Assembly: GCF_004115265.2 (NCBI RefSeq)
Contig: NC_046292.1
Location: forward strand, 13,906,001-13,970,000
From: Rhinolophus ferrumequinum
Lineage: Eukaryota > Chordata > Mammalia > Chiroptera > Rhinolophidae
DNA: 64,000 nt
Reading direction: 5' to 3'
Part shown: positions 61,301 through 64,000 of the stretch, in pieces
How the letters are laid out: the number at the start of each line of letters is the position of its first letter
Position numbering within the stretch: position 1 is the first letter of the stretch
Notes under the pieces: model-generated
What the model saw: only the letters and a program-made list of their open reading frames with translations
What the model was told of the DNA's origin: nothing
The model's database searches: none
Translations under genes and position numbers: made by a program

Positions 61301-63033
61301 CATCACCAAAGTCCCCTCCTCCTAACACTTCCCCGGGAGTTAGACCCAGGGTTCCAGAGATGGACCTGATACCCAACCCTGCCCCGGGAGCTCCCAGACC
61401 GCAGAGGAAAAGACAGAGTGAGCAGCTGAGCTCCCAGGACCTTCACAGGAGCCAGGACAGGTCCACCCGGGGCTACAGCTGAGCCTCTCTGAGCAGTTAA
61501 CAGCCTCTGCCTGTCATGAGCAGACTCTTAGGTCAATCCCTTCCAGCCCTCTAGCCCACAGAACTAAGACCCCCCTGCCCCCAGGCCTTAACGGGTCTAC
61601 GCCCCCAGAGGCTGGGCCCCAGGCTCCCACAGCCTGACTCAGACCTCTGGGGACCTCTAGGGACCTCAGAGTTGATTCCACCTGAGGTCATAGTTGAGTG
61701 GCAAAGGCCCAGCAGCAGACAGTCCCTGTAGAGCTGTCCTTGCTGCCATTTGGCTCTCCACCAGGAAAATGCCAGGGCCCGAAAGGCCAAACGTCAAATC
61801 TCCCACATACTTGGGTCTCAGAATGTGGCCCTTAAAAGACAGGAACCTCTGGAAACCAACAGAGCCTGGAGTTGGGGACAGAGCCGAAGCCGGGAGTTAG
61901 GAGGCTATGCTGTGTCTGGCTGTACAAGTGCCCTCTGGGGATCAGCTCTGCATCTGTCAATCAGGGTGTGACCTGTCCTGCTGGTTGCCAGGGATGCTGG
62001 GGGCCCACATGTGGGAGGAGGACCCAGGTGTGGGGACAGAGCCCCAGAGAGCAGTGTCCAGGCTCTCGGCCTCAGGTGGAAAGGTGCTGGCTCAGGTAGT
62101 AAATGGCCATCGACTGTGATGGCTAGTTGGCCATCAGCTGTAACCAGTGAGCCATTGGCCACTAATATAACTGCTGTGGCTACACTAGTAGCAAATGGGG
62201 GCTAGCAAGCAGATGGTGGCTGGCAAGGGCGGAGTGTGGATCGTGGATCGTGTGGCTCCTGCTTCCGGTGTCTCCAACTGAACCGCCAGCGAGACTATAG
62301 TGACTCCCCTATCTATGGCTCCATGGGTGTTCCTTTTTGACCTCACCATGTCCTGCGTTCTTATGTGGGGAGCGGCAGCTGAGACCCCGCATGACACCCC
62401 GCGTGACACCACGGGACAGCTTTTTCTGGCAGGCCAACATTCCACTTATCCACTGGTCAAATGAGCACCGGGGTGTTCCACTGCCAACCCTGGCTACCCT
62501 GCTCTCAGCCCAGCCTTGTTGGCACCCGCTGAAGGGACCAACTCCTCCTACTCTAACCTCCTTGCCTTGGCACAAGCCATTCCCACTACCAGGACTGCCT
62601 TCTCCGCCTCCATCAATCCACAGCCACCCCTTCCTACAATGCTGAGGAGACAGCGCTCCTGCAGATGCCCCCATACCCCTTTTTGTTCTCCCACTAACAT
62701 GAAATGAACTAGCCTCTGGAGTTTCCTAAGTCCCAGCTCTGACTCTCCCTAGCTATGTGACTTTGGGCAAGTCATGGCACCTCTCTGAGTCTTTCTAAGT
62801 TGCAAAAGAGACACTGTAGTACCACCCCCAGTGTGATGGTGGGATTGACACGACATCCTTCTGGAGATGCTCTCCTGACAGGCCCCCCCGGCCCGCCGTT
62901 CTCCCACCTGCTCCCACTCTCACCTCCCGGATCAGCTGCTTCTCAGCCTCCGTGTCATGCTGATTCTCAGGTGGGGGCAACGGCTTCCCCTCCATTTGCA
63001 CAGGGTTTAGGGGCACCTGACTGGACAGCAGGG
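39095..63033 (-). CDS. KIF17: KIF17, kinesin-2 family motor: coiled-coil stalk and cargo tail (10 exons, motor domain outside the window)
   Basis: KIF17 is a plus-end kinesin that carries NMDA-receptor vesicles in dendrites through the Mint1/LIN10 complex and also enters cilia. Coding exons, 5' to 3': 63033-62924, 59712-59565, 58074-57554, 56492-56415, 55298-55111, 52678-52447, 44662-44404, 43256-43186, 41323-41206, 39824-39646. They give 633 residues, matching roughly residue 396 to the end of the 1029-residue human protein. A coiled-coil segment ([20 protein letters not shown]) is followed by a long Ser/Glu-rich linker, a second coiled coil ([20 protein letters not shown]), then the [20 protein letters not shown] block. 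The C-terminus has a basic ARRKKSKS signal and ends SEPL. Every junction phase is consistent. The motor exons lie beyond 64000. The span here includes the 3'UTR. Confidence 0.95.
39646..39824 (-). CDS. KIF17: KIF17 terminal coding exon
   Basis: The acceptor is ttcttctccacag. It encodes [40 protein letters not shown] and the basic [18 protein letters not shown], then TGA at 39648-39646. The basic cluster corresponds to the ciliary/nuclear targeting signal of human KIF17, and the free C-terminus is the Mint1-binding end. Confidence 0.95.
40055..40165 (+). repeat. MIR SINE fragment, KIF17 last intron
   Basis: 'cctgggttcaaagcccagct' followed by 'gcctcagtttcctcatctgc' is a sense MIR core. Confidence 0.65.
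40970..41115 (-). repeat. MIR SINE fragment
   Basis: 'gcacctactatgtgccaggc', 'gctgaggaaactgaggctca' and 'gagagggaaagaggtttcca' are reverse MIR landmarks, ending about 90 bases from a KIF17 exon. Confidence 0.65.
41206..41323 (-). CDS. KIF17: KIF17 exon
   Basis: The acceptor is catctcagcag and the donor gtgagt. It encodes [20 protein letters not shown] and [19 protein letters not shown], ending in phase 1. An alternative acceptor three bases upstream would add a glutamine. Confidence 0.93.
41745..42302 (+). mobile_element. LTR-like retroelement fossil, KIF17 intron
   Basis: The 3' part 'catgaaccaataaattccct', followed by 'ttgggtatctatcacttgga' and 'ctaaaagcattctaatacaa', resembles the polyadenylation region and end of an old mammalian LTR. 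It is non-coding and degraded. Family and start are uncertain. Confidence 0.35.
42547..42751. mobile_element. hAT-type non-autonomous transposon, KIF17 intron
   Basis: A 205-bp element has ends cagggatccccaaattacag and 'gattgctgacctctg'. The interior 'gttttattggaatggagccg' and 'gacagagaccacatggccca' is the same family as the copies at 1702 and 26921. The 8-bp flanks gtttaagg and tgttaagg match at six positions. Confidence 0.65.
43186..43256 (-). CDS. KIF17: KIF17 small exon
   Basis: The acceptor is ttctcgtag or the adjacent tagcag, and the donor is gtaagg. It encodes [20 protein letters not shown] and LGM, matching the human [13 protein letters not shown] block from memory. Both acceptors keep the frame and differ by one alanine. 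Confidence 0.88.
44050..44240 (-). repeat. MIR SINE fragment
   Basis: 'acgtatattaacacatttca', 'cccatttcacagatgaggac' and 'cataaggagtggtggagcca' follow the reverse MIR order. Confidence 0.65.
44404..44662 (-). CDS. KIF17: KIF17 exon
   Basis: The acceptor is gctttttcag. It encodes [20 protein letters not shown], then [20 protein letters not shown] and [17 protein letters not shown] to SLPV. The donor consistent with the downstream frame is gtcagg after 44404. A more standard gtaggt three bases earlier would lead straight into a stop in the next exon. Confidence 0.9.
45590..48270 (-). repeat. L1 LINE, antisense, 3' UTR to ORF2, KIF17 intron
   Basis: From the left it reads the reverse complement of an L1 end: 'taattgacatgtcacacatt', 'ggaatcatacatgtggtctt', 'ctgggtcataaagtaatgct', 'gttttccaaggcaactgcat', then ORF2-like text such as 'gcattcctgggataaatcct' (seen in reverse). 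There is no intact ORF. A younger L1 tail interrupts it at 47480-47652. Confidence 0.8.
47480..47652 (+). mobile_element. Young L1 3' tail inserted into an older antisense L1
   Basis: The segment contains 'ttatcactttgtgaggggta', 'taaatgtctaactattacat' and a 3' A-run. It is flanked by a 10-bp duplication, atcatgtcac, at 47470-47479 and 47653-47662. It is 5'-truncated and lies in the opposite orientation to its host element. Confidence 0.8.
48280..50040 (+). repeat. L1 LINE, sense, ORF2 to 3' region, KIF17 intron
   Basis: ORF2-type sequence ('acgaaaattgatttgaacaa', 'caagctaatttataaatata') is followed by 3' region text ('gctacactgagatactattt', 'attggaaaccacccaaatgt'). It is old and broken. It is split by the nested tail at 49379-49633. 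Confidence 0.75.
49379..49633 (+). mobile_element. Young L1 3' tail nested in an older L1
   Basis: A 255-bp 5'-truncated L1 end ('aataaataagtcctggaaat' to 'tgtatacctgacacaatatt') with an A-rich tail. The duplicated target aaagct(g/a)cactgag flanks it at 49365-49378 and 49634-49647. Removing it restores continuity of the older L1. Confidence 0.85.
50735..51140 (+). mobile_element. ERVL-MaLR (MLT1-like) LTR fossil, KIF17 intron
   Basis: The MaLR landmarks occur in order: 'gattgttgcccccctgattc', 'catggcaagaaggactttgc', 'cctgccagcaccttgatttc', 'acagaactgtaaaataataa' and 'atctgtgttgttttaggcag'. It is a non-coding solo LTR, heavily diverged and of early placental age. Confidence 0.65.
52265..52308. 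repeat. (AC)22 microsatellite, KIF17 intron
   Basis: Twenty-two AC units, reading (GT)n on the KIF17 transcript strand and starting 139 bases after the donor of exon 52447-52678. It is likely polymorphic. Confidence 0.97.
52447..52678 (-). CDS. KIF17: KIF17 exon (coiled coil 2)
   Basis: The acceptor is catgctggcag and the donor gtgaag. After one completing base come 77 codons: [20 protein letters not shown], the basic [16 protein letters not shown], then [20 protein letters not shown] and LEKTQQK. A (AC)22 microsatellite lies 139 bases into the following intron. Confidence 0.95.
53059..53503 (+). mobile_element. Young L1 3' tail, KIF17 intron
   Basis: A 445-bp 5'-truncated L1 end with 'ctcactcatatgtggaatct', a G-run and 'ttgtacacctgaagctaata'. 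It is flanked by atacactcagtgcac (53044-53058) and atacattcagtgcac (53504-53518), a 15-bp duplication with one mismatch. It sits about 370 bases upstream of exon 52447-52678. Confidence 0.85.
53800..54240 (+). repeat. L2 LINE fragment, KIF17 intron
   Basis: 'caagtcactgctctgcttaa', 'ggctttaactcactgcttgt' and 'cttccctgaccacagtccag' are in the sense L2 order. It is followed by a MIR-like patch to about 54480. Confidence 0.6.
55111..55298 (-). CDS. KIF17: KIF17 exon
   Basis: The acceptor is gtttgcgctcag and the donor gtaagt. It encodes [20 protein letters not shown], then [20 protein letters not shown] and VVDQQQVLA, ending two bases into the next codon. Confidence 0.92.
55550..55740 (+). repeat. 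L2 LINE fragment
   Basis: 'cacagattcccactgcagtc' and 'ccctgctatgccctccgttc' resemble L2. It also includes a short CA run at about 55681-55691. Confidence 0.4.
56415..56492 (-). CDS. KIF17: KIF17 small exon
   Basis: It has 26 in-phase codons, [20 protein letters not shown] then DLSPEP, after a long pyrimidine tract ending gcaagcag, with donor gtgagt. It was chosen because it links the flanking exons in phase 0 and the LEPSD motif matches human as I recall. The acceptor is a tandem AAGCAG. Confidence 0.75.
56700..56885 (-). repeat. MIR SINE, KIF17 intron
   Basis: 'gcacctgctatgttccagga', 'ttttagatgaggaaactgag', 'ctgcccaaggtcacacaact' and 'attcaaaggcctgtgctctt' give a near-complete reverse MIR. 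Confidence 0.75.
56932..57042. repeat. (GGGGA)n simple repeat, KIF17 intron
   Basis: About 110 bases consist almost entirely of GGGGA/GAGGG units on the plus strand, with no pyrimidines inside. It can form G-quadruplex or triplex structures. The plus strand is the template strand for KIF17. Confidence 0.95.
57554..58074 (-). CDS. KIF17: KIF17 long exon (acidic, serine-rich linker)
   Basis: The acceptor is aaccatttgcag and the donor gtagct. After two completing bases come 173 codons rich in Ser and Glu: [20 protein letters not shown], then [20 protein letters not shown] and [20 protein letters not shown]. It is predicted to be disordered. It appears shorter than human, from memory. Confidence 0.92.
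58185..58540 (+). repeat. L2 LINE fragment, KIF17 intron
   Basis: 'gtctcctaccacctcttcca' followed by 'ggaagccttccctgaccacc' and 'aagctgcctgcaggtcttac' resembles sense L2 3' sequence. Confidence 0.5.
59290..59510 (+). repeat. MIR SINE, adjacent to a KIF17 exon
   Basis: 'gggttcaaatcctggctcca', 'agctgtgtgaccaggggtga' and 'cctctctgtgactcaatttt' are sense MIR landmarks, ending about 50 bases from exon 59565-59712. Confidence 0.75.
59565..59712 (-). CDS. KIF17: KIF17 exon (coiled coil 1)
   Basis: The acceptor is ccccctccgcag and the donor gtgggc. It encodes [20 protein letters not shown], then [20 protein letters not shown] and LEENLRKET, ending in phase 1. The heptad pattern is clear. Confidence 0.95.
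62700..62820 (+). repeat. MIR SINE fragment
   Basis: 'gctatgtgactttgggcaag' and 'cacctctctgagtctttcta' form a sense MIR core, about 100 bases from exon 62924-63033. Confidence 0.65.
62924..63033 (-). CDS. KIF17: KIF17 exon (stalk start)
   Basis: The acceptor is ttttcctctcag and the donor gtgaga. Two bases complete a codon, then 36 codons: [20 protein letters not shown] to [12 protein letters not shown], entering the first coiled coil. Confidence 0.9.
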
Positions 63034-63179
63034 CTGAGAGGAAAACAGGAATGAGACGCAGTGAGCGAGGTGCACACGGTTTGCAGGAACTGAGCCTGAA
63101 TTTGTAAAGACAACCGCGTGCTCATTCAGAAAGACTTCCAAGTATTGAACTCATTTGAAGCACGTCGCTATGTAAATGC

Positions 63180-64000
63180 TCATCTATTCAGTCACTCAGG
63201 AAATATTTCTTGAGCACGACATGTTCTCGGCACTGGGGATGTGGCGTTGAACAAAAGAGACACCCACCCACAAGTTATGTTTTCAAGGGGAAGGAGGGCA
63301 AACAAAACAAATAAGCAAAAGACATGACATGTTAGGGGTGATACCTTCTAAGGAGAGAAAGAAAGCAGGGAGGGTGCTCAGGAGTGAGAAGGGGGGAGAG
63401 GTATGATTTAAATAGTGTGGTCAGGGAGGAACTCTTAGACAAGAGGAAAGCAGTGATCTGAAGGAAGTGGGGGACACACACAGGCCAGCAGAGATCCTGG
63501 GGACACACAGGAGGGAGCCATGAGTACGGAGGGGAGCGGTCAGCAGGATCCAGACTGTCCCAGGAACAGCCAGGAGGCCAGCATGGCTGGAACGGAGTGA
63601 GGGAGGGAGGAACAGTGTGTGAGAAGAGGAGGTGGGAGGGGGAACGGGGCCAGGTGCTGGGGACGTTGCAGGCCAGGGTGGGGGCCTGAGCTTTGACTCT
63701 GTTACACTGGCCACTGCAGGGTTTGTGCAGGGCAGTGAAAAGACTTGTATTTGAACAGGATTTCCCTGGCTGCTGTGTAGAAAAAATACTGAGGGGTCCA
63801 GGGCTGACACCGGGAGACCGCTGGGGCCTCTGGAGTAATTCAGATGAGAGATAACAGTGGCTCAGGCCAAGCGGACGGCAGTGGGAGGATCCGGGACATG
63901 TTTTAAAGAGACAGCAGGCTCTACGACTGGCCTAGACACGGGTTTGAGCTTTCGAGAAGCCAAGGATGACCCCAGGGCTTCTGGCTTGACCACCTGGAAG
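63180..64000 (-). repeat. L2 LINE fragments at the window end, KIF17 intron
   Basis: It starts with an L2-end motif ('caggaaatatttcttgagca'), then 'gatttccctggctgctgtgt' and 'gagataacagtggctcaggc', in the order of reverse L2 coding sequence. No KIF17 exon is visible here. Confidence 0.5.

Overview
This is a gene-rich mammalian autosomal window with normal GT-AG introns, CpG-rich promoters and several generations of interspersed repeats. Four well-known protein-coding genes lie in the order CDA (+, 3' end only), PINK1 (+, complete), DDOST (-, complete), KIF17 (-, 3' two-thirds only). As I recall it, this is the arrangement of human 1p36.12. Three tRNA-derived SINEs with flanking duplications (about 6.9, 12.6 and 34.9 kb) resemble the Rhin-1 SINEs of rhinolophoid bats. 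Recent non-autonomous hAT elements also fit Chiroptera. I therefore infer a bat, probably of the horseshoe or leaf-nosed group, but the species cannot be named from this sequence alone.

Layout. 1-5.1 kb: the last two coding exons of CDA (cytidine deaminase) and its 3'UTR. 5.1-13.4 kb: intergenic DNA with MIR, L2, a Rhin-1-like SINE and a cluster of reverse-oriented retroviral LTR fossils. 13.4-27.8 kb: PINK1, eight exons encoding an intact 584-residue kinase behind a CpG-island promoter. 28.2-37.1 kb: DDOST, eleven exons encoding an intact 440-residue subunit of oligosaccharyltransferase, tail-to-tail with PINK1. 37.1-39.1 kb: the DDOST promoter and a short intergenic stretch. 39.1-64 kb: ten 3' exons of KIF17, encoding the coiled-coil stalk and cargo-binding tail (633 residues). 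Its 7.8 kb intron at 44.7-52.4 kb is mostly nested L1 debris.

The genes do not form a pathway. CDA salvages pyrimidines, PINK1 marks damaged mitochondria, DDOST acts in N-glycosylation in the ER membrane, and KIF17 is a kinesin-2 motor for dendrites and cilia. All reading frames and splice phases I traced are open and mutually consistent, so I see no pseudogenised host gene.

I found no evidence of an undescribed biological system. The most interesting observations are a hAT element with a perfect 8-bp target duplication in the presumptive PINK1 3'UTR, three identical ETS-type boxes upstream of DDOST, repeated tandem (NAGNAG) acceptors plus a competing donor in the KIF17 tail, and well-resolved nested transposon insertions in KIF17. 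Names, residue numbers and comparisons with human proteins come from memory, not from a search.
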